Source: Candidatus Omnitrophota bacterium
GTDB taxonomy: Bacteria > Omnitrophota > Gorgyraeia > Gygaellales > Profunditerraquicolaceae
NCBI GenBank assembly: GCA_023818905.1
Contig: JAMWDE010000002.1
Span: 1 to 19,713, forward strand
Direction: 5' to 3'
Length of the DNA stretch: 19,713 nucleotides
Position numbers and translations under genes: made by a program
Notes under the pieces: generated by a model
What the model was told of the DNA's origin: nothing
What the model saw: only the letters and a program-made list of their open reading frames with translations
Databases searched by the model: none
Part shown: positions 1 to 7,694 of the stretch, one piece after another
Position numbering within the stretch: position 1 is the first letter of the stretch
How the letters are laid out: every line of letters starts with the position of its first letter

Positions 1-1
1 T

Positions 2-256
2 AATCTGAAGTTGAATTTTGTCTCAGGTACTCTGTATGCAAGTCAGCTTAGCCAACTCTGGACAGAGGTAACCTACGATGGCAAGACTGAATACTGGAAA
101 CTCCATCCTTCTATGTTAACGACTGATGGAAAAAGTATTGTTATGATATTTAGCGATACCTTCGCCGGTAAAACACTACGTATAAGGTTTTATGCCTTTG
201 ACCTTTATGGCAAACAGACGCAATTCACAAATTATATAGATATTTATGTCCGCTAA
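2..256 (+). CDS. Unidentified protein, C-terminal end (5' part outside window)
   Basis: The reading frame is open from the left window edge to a TAA at 254-256, so only the last 84 residues are visible and the true start lies upstream. I do not recognise the family. The fragment alternates short hydrophobic and polar stretches with many aromatic residues (for example RIRFYAFDLYG followed by YIDIYVR at the very end), which suggests a beta-sandwich domain such as those closing secreted or surface proteins. There is no membrane helix, cysteine cluster or catalytic motif in the visible part. It is followed by about 157 AT-rich bases holding the comF promoter, so it is probably a separate transcription unit. 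A TTG at 11 lies in frame but I do not consider it the start. Confidence 0.6.
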   Translation, partial: NLKLNFVSGTLYASQLSQLWTEVTYDGKTEYWKLHPSMLTTDGKSIVMIFSDTFAGKTLRIRFYAFDLYGKQTQFTNYIDIYVR

Positions 257-378
257 ATCTTAAGTAAAAATTCCCTACTAAACAAATAAATAAATACCCT
301 AAACTTTCTTTCCTATATTTTTCAATACCTCCAAAATCACTTATATATTATATATTCTTATATTTATAGCAATTATTT
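257..378. other. AT-rich intergenic stretch upstream of the comF promoter
   Basis: No gene is seen here. The stretch has A/T runs, a short AAAT tandem near 280-292 and an alternating TA tract at 342-355. The T- and A-rich bases just before the -35 box could act as an UP element. I found no GC-rich hairpin followed by a T-tract, so no intrinsic terminator for the upstream gene can be claimed. Confidence 0.5.
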
Positions 379-407
379 TTGACAAAATATCGTTTCACTG
401 TTATGAT
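379..407 (+). promoter_or_regulatory. Near-consensus sigma70-type promoter of comF-lptF-lptG
   Basis: TTGACA lies at 379-384 and TATGAT at 402-407, with a 17-base spacer. A TG one base before the -10 hexamer (399-400) makes an extended -10 element, and the upstream flank is AT-rich. The -35 box matches consensus at all six positions and the -10 box at five of six. With the usual geometry, in which the last -10 base is -7, transcription starts at about 414, the A of the second in-frame ATG of comF. This is read directly from sequence; activity is inferred. Confidence 0.75.
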
Positions 408-413
408 ATGTTT

Positions 414-1142
414 ATGTTAAAAGGCCTTTTAAATGGCTTGATTGATGTTATCTTTCCGCGCGCCTGTATAATATGCAAAACCAAACTAAAGGATGTGGCA
501 TCTATAGATAATATAATCTGTGTTACCTGTTGGACAAAGATTAAGAAAAATATGCCTCCATTTTGTTTCCACTGTGGTAGACACATGGAAATAACCCCAT
601 TTACAAAAAACATCTGCTCAAGCTGTATGAGGAGTAATCTGCATTTTGACCGCGCTTTCAGTCCTTGTGTATATGAAGGAGTAATCAAAGATTTAATCCA
701 TAAATTTAAATATAAAAATAAAGACTACTTAGGACATCTTTTAAGTAGACCTATGATTGAGTTCATCAAGGAATACAATATAGACCTGGGCATGATAGAT
801 TTGATTATACCCATACCTTTACACAGAACCAAACTGAGAGAAAGGGAATTTAACCAAGCGTTGATTCTGTCTAATTATCTAGCCAAAGAATTCAACAGGA
901 CTGTGTCAACTGGTATCTTGGTAAAAAAACGTTATACAAAAACACAGACCGAACTAAGAGAAGAAAAACGTTTTTTGAACGTAAAGGATAGTTTCTGTGT
1001 AATCAAACCAGATACAGTAAAACAAAAAAATATCCTGTTAATAGACGATGTCTTAACTACAGGCGCCACTGCCTCTGAGGCGGCTTATGCCCTAAAGGAT
1101 GCAGGCGCACATCTTGTATTTGTTATGACCTTGGCTAATTAA
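414..1142 (+). CDS. comF: ComF family phosphoribosyltransferase-like protein
   Basis: This 242-residue protein has the ComF/GntX layout. The N-terminal half holds four CxxC pairs (residues 18/21, 36/39, 51/54, 68/71), which probably bind zinc. The C-terminal half is a type I phosphoribosyltransferase domain with the PRPP-binding motif IDDVLTTGAT near residues 210-219. In competent bacteria ComF helps bring single-stranded DNA through the inner membrane; in many non-competent bacteria its job is unclear. I start it at ATG 414, which gives the typical ComF opening MLKGLL. An in-frame ATG at 408 would lie in the promoter between the -10 box and the start point, and neither ATG has a Shine-Dalgarno site. 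It is first in a unit with lptF, which starts 1 base after its stop. No other competence gene is visible. Confidence 0.88.
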   Translation: MLKGLLNGLIDVIFPRACIICKTKLKDVASIDNIICVTCWTKIKKNMPPFCFHCGRHMEITPFTKNICSSCMRSNLHFDRAFSPCVYEGVIKDLIHKFKYKNKDYLGHLLSRPMIEFIKEYNIDLGMIDLIIPIPLHRTKLREREFNQALILSNYLAKEFNRTVSTGILVKKRYTKTQTELREEKRFLNVKDSFCVIKPDTVKQKNILLIDDVLTTGATASEAAYALKDAGAHLVFVMTLAN

Positions 1143-1143
1143 A

Positions 1144-2238
1144 ATGAGAATCCTACGTAACTATTTTCTCAAGGAGTTTATCGGTCCTCTCTTCTATGCC
1201 TTGGGCGTGCTTACCTTTGTGATGCTTTTAGTGAACTTAGCAAAGATAGCGCAGTTAGTAATAAACAAAGGTGTGGATATGTATAGTGTAAGTAAGCTAT
1301 TTCTGTTTATGATACCATCTTTGTTAAAATACACATTACCTGTAGCAACGCTGGTAGCCGTGCTTTTATCTTTGGGAAGATTGTCCAGTGATAATGAGAT
1401 TGCGGCAATAAGAGCCAGCGGTGTAAACTTGCTCAACCTGATTATACCTTTAGTTGTGGTTGCTTTGATCTTTAGTTTAGTCTTGGTTATATTCAACGAT
1501 AGACTTATACCTTATACACATTTTGCCTCTAGAAAAACTCTGCTTGAGGTAGGCATAAAAAATCCCACTGCCTATCTTGAGCCAGGAGTATTTATTAACT
1601 CCTTCCAGAATTATGTCTTATTTATCTATCATATAGAAGATAACAAACTCTTTAATGTGCGCATATACGAACCACAGGGAAATAGACCTACCCGTACCAT
1701 CGTTGCCAAGCGTGGGGAATTCATCTCTATCCCAGAAAAAAATATGGTAAAATTAAAACTCATGGACGGGACAACCGATGAGCCTGACCCGCAAAACCCA
1801 AACAATTTCTACAAATTGAACTTTAAAACCTATTTTATGAACCTGAACCTTAACTTAGATAAGAATAGAGATAAGATTGAAAAGAAACCTAAGGATATGA
1901 CTATCCAAGAACTAAATCAAGAAATCATAAGACTCAAAAAAGAAAATATAGATCCTACTCCCCTCCTCATACATGTACATGAAAAGATAGCCCTGGCATT
2001 CTCCTGCCTGGTGTTTATGCTTGTGGGGATACCTTTGGCGGTTATGGTAAGACGTAGAGAACGTTCTATTAACTTCGGAATTGCTTTCCTTATAGTGGGC
2101 ATATACTATCTTCTACTTATCAGTTCTGAGGCGCTTAGTTTAGAAGGTCACCTCACGCCTGCTTTAGCAATGTGGTTACCCAACATTATCTTTACTAGTA
2201 TTGGCTTATTGTTAACCTGGAGAGTATGCGTATATTAG
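1144..2238 (+). CDS. lptF: LPS export ABC transporter permease LptF
   Basis: This 364-residue permease belongs to the YjgP/YjgQ family. It shows about three N-terminal membrane helices (roughly residues 12-35, 55-80, 100-122), a soluble periplasmic domain of beta-jellyroll type between about 130 and 250, a charged linker, and three C-terminal helices (about 283-360). The sequence GRLSSDNEIAAIRASG after helix 2 is the family's typical cytoplasmic coupling segment. In known systems LptF and LptG form the membrane part of LptB2FG, which extracts lipopolysaccharide from the inner membrane and passes it to LptC and the LptA bridge. It begins 1 base after comF without a visible Shine-Dalgarno site, so coupled translation is likely, and its end overlaps lptG. 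LptF and LptG are hard to tell apart by eye; I named them by order. Confidence 0.88.
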   Translation: MRILRNYFLKEFIGPLFYALGVLTFVMLLVNLAKIAQLVINKGVDMYSVSKLFLFMIPSLLKYTLPVATLVAVLLSLGRLSSDNEIAAIRASGVNLLNLIIPLVVVALIFSLVLVIFNDRLIPYTHFASRKTLLEVGIKNPTAYLEPGVFINSFQNYVLFIYHIEDNKLFNVRIYEPQGNRPTRTIVAKRGEFISIPEKNMVKLKLMDGTTDEPDPQNPNNFYKLNFKTYFMNLNLNLDKNRDKIEKKPKDMTIQELNQEIIRLKKENIDPTPLLIHVHEKIALAFSCLVFMLVGIPLAVMVRRRERSINFGIAFLIVGIYYLLLISSEALSLEGHLTPALAMWLPNIIFTSIGLLLTWRVCVY

Positions 2239-3326
2239 ACCGCTACATATTAAAATCGGTATTGGCGGTTTTTTTTACCTGTCTTTTTGTCTTTCTGCTT
2301 TTATATATTGTTATTGATGTATTAGCGCATTTAGAAGATATTCTAAAACAGAGGCTTGAATCTCCAGTCATTGTCAACTACTATTTGGCTTACCTGCCCA
2401 TTATCCTTGTCCAGATAAGCCCCATCTGTTGTCTCTTGGCAACGCTATATACCTACGGACGACTCAGCCACAATAACGAAATCATTGCCCTGCGTTCAGC
2501 TGGTCTGAGTGTATTACAGATAACTAGAACTGTAATCGTATTTGGCATTATTGTCAGTGTGTTTATGTTCTGGATAAATGAAATATTTGTACCTAATTCT
2601 TACTATCTGACACAAAAGATTAAAGAAAAGATGGAAAGTGGCAGAAAGAAAATGCAAAGTAAAACTCAACAAATTATAAGTAATGTCTCTATGTATGGTT
2701 TAAAAAATAGGCTGTTTTTTATCAATAGATTTTACATTGCAGATAATACCATGGAAGACATTGTAATCTTAGAGCATAACTCCCAGCAGGATATAACCAA
2801 AAAGATTATTGCAAACAGGGGGGTGTATCGGAATGGCATATGGAAATTCTATCAGAGTATCACCTATGAATTTAATAAGGAGGGTCAAATCATAGGCAGT
2901 CCTCATTATTTTGAAGAGGAGATTATGGATATTCCAGAGACACCTGCAGAATTTCTAAAACAGAGACAGAGTACTGAATTTATGTCTACTGAAGAACTAA
3001 AGGAGTATATACAAAAACTTTCTAGTAGTGGTGCTGTAGGTATAGTGAGAAACTTAAAAGTAAACCTTTACAAAAGATTTATTGACCCATTTACCAATAT
3101 TATCATTATTATCTTAGGAATACCCTTTTCGCTTAGAACCGTGCGTAAGGCTACAGGGTTAGCATCTATAGGTATGTCTATAATATTAGGGTTTTCCTAC
3201 TATATACTAAACGCAATAAGTACTGCATTGGGATTCTCAGGTATATTGAATCCACTTCTATCTGCCTGTTTAAGTCATGTCCTTGCCTTAATCTTAGGGA
3301 TCTACCTACTAAATACTGCCACCTAA
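2226..3326 (+). CDS. lptG: LPS export ABC transporter permease LptG
   Basis: This 366-residue paralogue of the preceding permease has the same plan: three N-terminal helices, a periplasmic domain from about residue 130 to 260, and three C-terminal helices. Both proteins open with a similar MRIL..Y.LK and share the GRLS.(N)NEI.ALR(A/S).AG-like coupling segment, as expected for the two halves of the LptFG heterodimer. The start ATG lies inside the end of lptF (13-base overlap), with GGAGAG at 2219-2224 as a probable ribosome binding site, one of the few in this window. The ATPase LptB and the soluble Lpt proteins are not in the window. It is the last gene of the plus-strand unit and converges on alr. 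Confidence 0.88.
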   Translation: MRILDRYILKSVLAVFFTCLFVFLLLYIVIDVLAHLEDILKQRLESPVIVNYYLAYLPIILVQISPICCLLATLYTYGRLSHNNEIIALRSAGLSVLQITRTVIVFGIIVSVFMFWINEIFVPNSYYLTQKIKEKMESGRKKMQSKTQQIISNVSMYGLKNRLFFINRFYIADNTMEDIVILEHNSQQDITKKIIANRGVYRNGIWKFYQSITYEFNKEGQIIGSPHYFEEEIMDIPETPAEFLKQRQSTEFMSTEELKEYIQKLSSSGAVGIVRNLKVNLYKRFIDPFTNIIIIILGIPFSLRTVRKATGLASIGMSIILGFSYYILNAISTALGFSGILNPLLSACLSHVLALILGIYLLNTAT

Positions 3327-3372
3327 AATCTGCTTATAAAATATCGGCAGGTAGTCTTGCTTGCTGCAGATT
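3327..3372. repeat. Weak inverted repeat between convergent lptG and alr
   Basis: AATCTGC (3327-3333) can pair with GCAGATT (3366-3372) across a 32-base loop, directly after the lptG stop. It could be part of a terminator for either side of this 79-base convergent gap. The loop is long, the stem is only 7 bp, and no clear T-tract follows on either strand, so I do not call it an intrinsic terminator. Confidence 0.2.
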
Positions 3373-3405
3373 GGTAATAAAATAATAACGCCCTAAAAGA
3401 CTCTC

Positions 3406-4533
3406 TTAATCCGAAATATATATCCTAGGTATACGACTGCCTAAACCACAGACAATCTCATAAGGAATAGTACCAGAAAGCCTCGCTAGTTCCTCTGCAG
3501 TGATTTTATATTTGCCTTGAGAACCGATAAGCACTGCTTCATCTTCTATCTTTACGGGATAACTTCCCACATCTACCATAATCTGGTCCATACATATCCT
3601 GCCACTGATTCTAAAACGTTTTGAATTAATTAAAACTGGTGCCTGATTTGAAAGATTGCGTGGATAACCATCACCATAGCCTATAGGTAGAGTTACAACT
3701 GTAGTCTGTCTTTTAGTGGTATAAGTGCGACCATAACTTATGCCATAACCTTTAGGTAGGTGTTTAATGTAAGCGACCTTCGTCTTTAGACTTAACACAG
3801 GTTTTAATTTTAGGTTAAGGCCGTCTTTGGGATAAAGACCGTAAAGAATCAATCCCGGCCTTACCATGTTAAAATGGCTCTCTTTGTAATCAACTATACC
3901 TAAACTGTTAGCAGCGTGAAATAAAGGGATATGAAACCCTGCTTTCTTTAGATGAGAAATCAATCCTTTAATAAGGTGTATTTGATGTAAAGTAAAGTCC
4001 CGGTCTATATCTGCACAGGGAAAATGCGTGAATACGCCTTCAATATTTATATTTCTTAGACGATGGACATCAGATATGAATCTGAACGCATCCTTAAAGA
4101 GTATACCTATCCTACCCATACCTGTATCAACCTTTATATGCACTTTAATACGACGCGATTCCTTTTGAGAAACCTTGTTTAAGGCATAGGCAAAATCCCA
4201 GCTGCATAAGGTAGGGGTGATGTTATATCTGATGATGGGCAAAATCTCTTTATTTGAACTTACACCTAAAACTAAAATGGGTATTCTTATATGCGCTTTT
4301 CTCAATCTTATAGCCTCATCCACTGATGCAACCCCCAAGTAATCTAAACCACATTCCACAAGTTTTTTAGATACAGGAATCAACCCATGACCATAGGCAT
4401 CGGCTTTGACACAGGCCATAATTTTAACCCCAGAAGCAACAAGCCTTTTTATCTGATTGAAATTATAGACGAGGTTTCCTAAATTAATTTCAGCCCATGT
4501 GGGCCTATACCCGATAAATTTAGTTTTATTCAT
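3406..4533 (-). CDS. alr: Alanine racemase
   Basis: This 375-residue fold-type III PLP enzyme interconverts L- and D-alanine in the cytoplasm, supplying D-Ala for peptidoglycan. Lys43 in the motif VKADAYGHG is the expected PLP lysine, and Tyr267 in GISYGRTY is the opposite catalytic base. Further family motifs are KVDTGMGRIG (about 135-144), FHAANSLG (about 205-212), VRPGLILYG (about 224-232) and GRICMDQIMVDVG. Length is normal. The ATG start has no good Shine-Dalgarno site. It is the last gene of the minus-strand block, 75 bases after tsaB, and may have its own promoter. The alr neighbourhood of tsaE, tsaB and thiL is common in bacteria. Confidence 0.95.
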   Translation of the reverse strand: MNKTKFIGYRPTWAEINLGNLVYNFNQIKRLVASGVKIMACVKADAYGHGLIPVSKKLVECGLDYLGVASVDEAIRLRKAHIRIPILVLGVSSNKEILPIIRYNITPTLCSWDFAYALNKVSQKESRRIKVHIKVDTGMGRIGILFKDAFRFISDVHRLRNINIEGVFTHFPCADIDRDFTLHQIHLIKGLISHLKKAGFHIPLFHAANSLGIVDYKESHFNMVRPGLILYGLYPKDGLNLKLKPVLSLKTKVAYIKHLPKGYGISYGRTYTTKRQTTVVTLPIGYGDGYPRNLSNQAPVLINSKRFRISGRICMDQIMVDVGSYPVKIEDEAVLIGSQGKYKITAEELARLSGTIPYEIVCGLGSRIPRIYISD

Positions 4534-4554
4534 ATCTTAACAAAAACATATGGG

Positions 4555-4563
4555 TTTATATCA
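4555..4563 (-). promoter_or_regulatory. Possible extended -10 element upstream of alr
   Basis: On the minus strand TGATATAAA reads as TGn followed by TATAAA, five of six matches to a -10 box, ending 21 bases before the alr ATG. No convincing -35 box lies at the right distance. A similar TGATATAAC precedes cysS. This could be an internal promoter in the 75-base tsaB-alr gap, but an AT-rich gap can produce such a match by chance. Confidence 0.3.
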
Positions 4564-4608
4564 ATAGTTTAAAAACATAAGTATATTGTCTTAAAACCAC
4601 TAAATCAT

Positions 4609-5289
4609 TTAATTTATTATCTTAATCTGACATTCTTTGGGATAAAGATACAAAGGCTCAATTTTGAAAGCAGAGCTTATTTTTTTATCCTGTATCCTCT
4701 CCAATGCTAAGATAATCAGATTGTCTGGCCTTGGATACCAATAATCTCTATCTAAGATAATCACACCTCTTATGTTTCTGATTATATTATCCTTATACAA
4801 ATCAACTGCATCACCCAAAACTATATCTACTCCCTTGGCCCTTTTATAAAAATCATGTTCCGTCAAAAGCATATAGGGAGTTACTCTTCTTAATCTACCT
4901 TTTAGATTTTTATAAATACTACAGTAAACAAGATTCCTTTTGGCATCCAGGATAGGCGCAATCACTGCACCATAAAACGAAATGGCGTTTCTGGCTATTG
5001 TATCAAGGCTACTGATGCCTACAACTGGTTTATCCAAAGACCAGGCAAATCCTTTTATGGTTGCTAGACCAATGCGTATCCCAGTAAAAGAGCCTGGCCC
5101 CACACTACAGACAAAGTAATCTATATCCTTTGGCTGCCAACCCAAAACAGCCAAGATTCTTTTGATGGTAGGCATCAACACCCCCTCCAACAACTTACCT
5201 GAATGGAGACTGTAGGTATAAATCCTTAGATTATCGCAGATACCGATATTCATAAACTGCGTAGTGGTATCAATGCCTAATATCTTCAT
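4609..5289 (-). CDS. tsaB: tRNA t6A biosynthesis protein TsaB
   Basis: TsaB (226 residues) is the catalytically inactive ASKHA-fold partner of TsaD in making N6-threonylcarbamoyladenosine at position 37 of ANN-decoding tRNAs. The N-terminus MKILGIDTTT is the phosphate-1-type strand of the fold, and SVGPGSFTGIRIGL (about residues 62-75) is the family signature, followed by KPVVGISSLD. I start at ATG 5287-5289, where homology begins. A longer frame upstream only re-reads the end of tsaE. The gene therefore overlaps tsaE by 20 bases. No strong Shine-Dalgarno site is present, so translation is probably coupled. TsaD and TsaC are not in the window. Confidence 0.9.
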   Translation of the reverse strand: MKILGIDTTTQFMNIGICDNLRIYTYSLHSGKLLEGVLMPTIKRILAVLGWQPKDIDYFVCSVGPGSFTGIRIGLATIKGFAWSLDKPVVGISSLDTIARNAISFYGAVIAPILDAKRNLVYCSIYKNLKGRLRRVTPYMLLTEHDFYKRAKGVDIVLGDAVDLYKDNIIRNIRGVIILDRDYWYPRPDNLIILALERIQDKKISSAFKIEPLYLYPKECQIKIIN

Positions 5290-5740
5290 ATATCTTTTTG
5301 GTGAGTTCTCTATAACGCTGACCGAATGCATTAAACTCAATTAACCTCTGACCTTCTGTCTTGATAGATAGCTCTATCTTTAGGTATTCTTTGGGTAACA
5401 CGTACTTTAGTCTGTCTGCCCACTCTATCACTGTAACTGCTTCATTATAGAAAAACTCTTCGTAACCTAAATCAAGGATATCCATAGGGCTTTTTAGGCG
5501 GTAGAGGTCAAAATGGTACAATGGTATCTTTGCTTGATTATACTGACGTATCAGCACAAATGTAGGACTGATGATCCGATCTTTTTCTATACCCAAACCA
5601 GAAGCGATGCCTTTGGTCAGAACCGTCTTTCCAGAACCCAATTGACCAAATAAACAAATGATATCTCCTTTTACTAGCTCTTTGGAGATCTTCCTGCCGA
5701 TATGCAAAGTCTGATTTACTGAATAAGAGATTATCGTCAT
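5270..5740 (-). CDS. tsaE: tRNA t6A biosynthesis ATPase TsaE
   Basis: This 156-residue P-loop ATPase works with TsaB and TsaD in t6A synthesis. The Walker A motif GQLGSGKT is at residues 32-39, followed by SPTFVLIRQY (switch-like region), YHFDLYRL and VIEWADR, all typical of the YjeE/TsaE family. Length is normal. It starts 10 bases after the thiL stop and lacks a Shine-Dalgarno site. The pairing thiL-tsaE-tsaB matches the Bacillus subtilis thiL-ydiB-ydiC order, which supports the assignment. Confidence 0.93.
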   Translation of the reverse strand: MTIISYSVNQTLHIGRKISKELVKGDIICLFGQLGSGKTVLTKGIASGLGIEKDRIISPTFVLIRQYNQAKIPLYHFDLYRLKSPMDILDLGYEEFFYNEAVTVIEWADRLKYVLPKEYLKIELSIKTEGQRLIEFNAFGQRYRELTKKIYEDIRH

Positions 5741-5750
5741 CGTGGGAAAA

Positions 5751-6647
5751 TCAAAAATGCTGCAATCCCCTTATCGCAAGCTGTTTTTTTCGATTATCTT
5801 TGTCTATCAATATTAAGCCATAATTTTTTTTCACAATCTCACCGATAGGACTAAAGATAGGTAATCTTTTCCTGAGAAGTCTTTTGGCTTCTTTGTTAGA
5901 CAAGCTAAAGAGTAACTCAAAGTCCTCTCCCCTATATAAAATATCCTTTAGGTTATGAATGTATCTAGCCTGAGGTAGTAATGTCTCGTAAATAACCGCT
6001 CCCACCCTACTTTCCTCTAAAATATGGCTTAGGTCCTGTATCAATCCATCTGAGATATCAATCATGGCATTGATTTTAAAGTTTCTCACCAAAAATCTTG
6101 CCTCTTTTATGCGAGGCTGAAATCTCAGATGTCCTCCCAGGTGTGAGTCTCCCAATGTCCCGGTTACAAATATAATATCTCCCACCCTGGCTCCATTTCT
6201 TAACACCAAGTATCTCTTCTCTACCCAACCCAAAACACTTGTATTGATGAAAAGTCTTTCTGCTCGGCTAAGATCTCCTCCAATAAGGTTCAACTCATAT
6301 CTCTTAGCCAAATCCCGTATCCCCTTATATAAACTATCCACAAACTCAACTGTATATCTTTTCGGCAGCCCCAAGGAGACCAAGGCATAGCGTGGAATAC
6401 CGGCGCAGGCAGCGATATCACTTAATGAAACTGCCAACGATTTTCTACCAATCAGATACGGTTTATCTTTACGAACAAAATCCACTCCTTCAACTATCGT
6501 ATCGCAGGTAGCCAACAGATATCTTCCCTTATCGAATTTTAAAACCGCGCAATCATCACCACTACCCTTAATGACTGAAGAATCAGTCTTTATCATTTTT
6601 CTTATCCTGTCTATTAAACCAAATTCTCCAAGCTTATCTAAACGCAT
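5751..6647 (-). CDS. thiL: Thiamine-monophosphate kinase ThiL
   Basis: ThiL (298 residues) phosphorylates thiamine monophosphate to the active cofactor thiamine diphosphate with ATP and Mg2+. It has the AIRS/PurM-like fold. Metal- and phosphate-binding motifs are visible: GDDCAV from residue 30, VEGVDF at 52-57, SDIAA at 76-80, GGDLSRA at 123-129, TGTLGDS at about 162-168, MIDISDGL at 195-202, and GEDFELLF towards the C-terminus. The ATG lies inside the end of mtnA (14-base overlap), with only a weak AGAAG-like sequence ahead. No thiamine ring-synthesis genes and no TPP riboswitch were noticed, so thiL is placed here as part of the conserved thiL-tsaE-tsaB unit. Confidence 0.93.
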   Translation of the reverse strand: MRLDKLGEFGLIDRIRKMIKTDSSVIKGSGDDCAVLKFDKGRYLLATCDTIVEGVDFVRKDKPYLIGRKSLAVSLSDIAACAGIPRYALVSLGLPKRYTVEFVDSLYKGIRDLAKRYELNLIGGDLSRAERLFINTSVLGWVEKRYLVLRNGARVGDIIFVTGTLGDSHLGGHLRFQPRIKEARFLVRNFKINAMIDISDGLIQDLSHILEESRVGAVIYETLLPQARYIHNLKDILYRGEDFELLFSLSNKEAKRLLRKRLPIFSPIGEIVKKNYGLILIDKDNRKKQLAIRGLQHF

Positions 6648-7692
6648 CTTTCTTCTTTAAAACTTCTAAAATATTTTTATGATAAGGCGGACTTATAATG
6701 CCTCTCTCAGTAACAATAGCGGTAATAAGTTTATATGGTGTCACATCAAAAGCAGGGTTAAATACCTTTATACCAGAGACAGCAATGGGTTTTTTAAAAA
6801 ATAATCTGATAACCTCAAAATCAGGGCGTTTCTCAATAGGAATATCCTTTCCATTTTTGGTATCGAGGTCAAAGGTTGAAGTAGGTGCAGCCACATAGAA
6901 AGGGATTTTATGATACTTGGCCAAAACTGCTAGATTATAGGTTCCGACCTTGTTGGCAATATCTCCATTAGAAGCAATTCTATCTGCGCCAGTGATTATC
7001 TTATCTATGTTACCAGCCTTTATCAAGGTTGCTGCCATAGCATCACAGATAAGGGTAGTATCAATACCCCTTCTCTTCAGTTCCCAGGTAGTTAGGCGTG
7101 CACCTTGTAATAGGGGCCTGGTTTCACAGACAAAAACCTTTATCCGTTTCTTTCTCTTATAGGCGCAATAAATTACTCCCAGAGCTGTACCATAGTCAAT
7201 AGTGGCAAGGATACCAGCATTACAGATAGTCAATATCCTATCTTTATCCCTAATCAATGTCTGGCCATAAATACTTAGTTTGCGACAAGTAAGTTTTTCT
7301 TCCTGAATTATCCTCTTTGCCTCTTGGTAAAGTAATCTCTTTAATTTCTCTACAGATTTCTCTTTATGATTTAAGACTACTGTCCTCATCCTCTCCGATG
7401 CCCAGAAGATATTGCGGGCAGTAGGACGGCAAGAACCTATATAATTAATCACCTGCCCTAACTCTTTCATAAATTCATCAAATTGTCTTGCACGAGAATC
7501 CTTTAATCCTAAATAGACACCTAACGCCGCAGCCGCTCCCAAAGCCGGAGCCCCCCTGATTTTCATCATCCGGATAGCCTGCCAGAGAGAAACCAGATCT
7601 CTGATATACAGATATTGTAATTTATTAGGCAATTTTGTCTGGTCAATAATCTTTATAGCATCATTCTGCCACTGAATGGTTTGTATATACAT
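6634..7692 (-). CDS. mtnA: S-methyl-5-thioribose-1-phosphate isomerase (MtnA family)
   Basis: This 352-residue protein of the eIF2B-alpha/MtnA family isomerises 5-methylthioribose 1-phosphate to the ribulose form in methionine salvage. Family motifs run in order: TIQW near the N-terminus, MKIRGAPALG, TICNAG with the catalytic Cys (about residue 157), ETRPLLQGARLTTWEL, GADRIASNGD with the catalytic Asp (about 237), and NPAFDVTPY. Two starts are possible: ATG 7690-7692 (chosen) or GTG 7696-7698, which would overlap the upstream stop as GTGA. No other salvage gene is seen. Family members also act on 5-deoxyribose 1-phosphate in 5'-deoxyadenosine disposal, so the physiological substrate is open. 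Confidence 0.9.
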   Translation of the reverse strand: MYIQTIQWQNDAIKIIDQTKLPNKLQYLYIRDLVSLWQAIRMMKIRGAPALGAAAALGVYLGLKDSRARQFDEFMKELGQVINYIGSCRPTARNIFWASERMRTVVLNHKEKSVEKLKRLLYQEAKRIIQEEKLTCRKLSIYGQTLIRDKDRILTICNAGILATIDYGTALGVIYCAYKRKKRIKVFVCETRPLLQGARLTTWELKRRGIDTTLICDAMAATLIKAGNIDKIITGADRIASNGDIANKVGTYNLAVLAKYHKIPFYVAAPTSTFDLDTKNGKDIPIEKRPDFEVIRLFFKKPIAVSGIKVFNPAFDVTPYKLITAIVTERGIISPPYHKNILEVLKKKDAFR

Positions 7693-7694
7693 AA

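Noticed and set aside
33..40. Reading HolB as a gamma/tau (DnaX) subunit because of its P-loop (residue positions given)
   Set aside because: The P-loop lacks the Ser/Thr after Lys, the protein is short, and the tmk-holB-ricT order fits delta'.
342..355. Alternating TA tract as terminator or origin element
   Set aside because: Pairing is only trivial TA repeats without GC stem or T-tract; more likely part of an AT-rich promoter flank.
408..413. comF start at the first ATG (408)
   Set aside because: It would lie between the -10 box and the predicted start point, and adds two residues (MF) without family support.
5290..5340. Longer tsaB start
   Set aside because: The extra 17 residues are the tsaE coding sequence in another frame, and TsaB homology begins at MKILGID.
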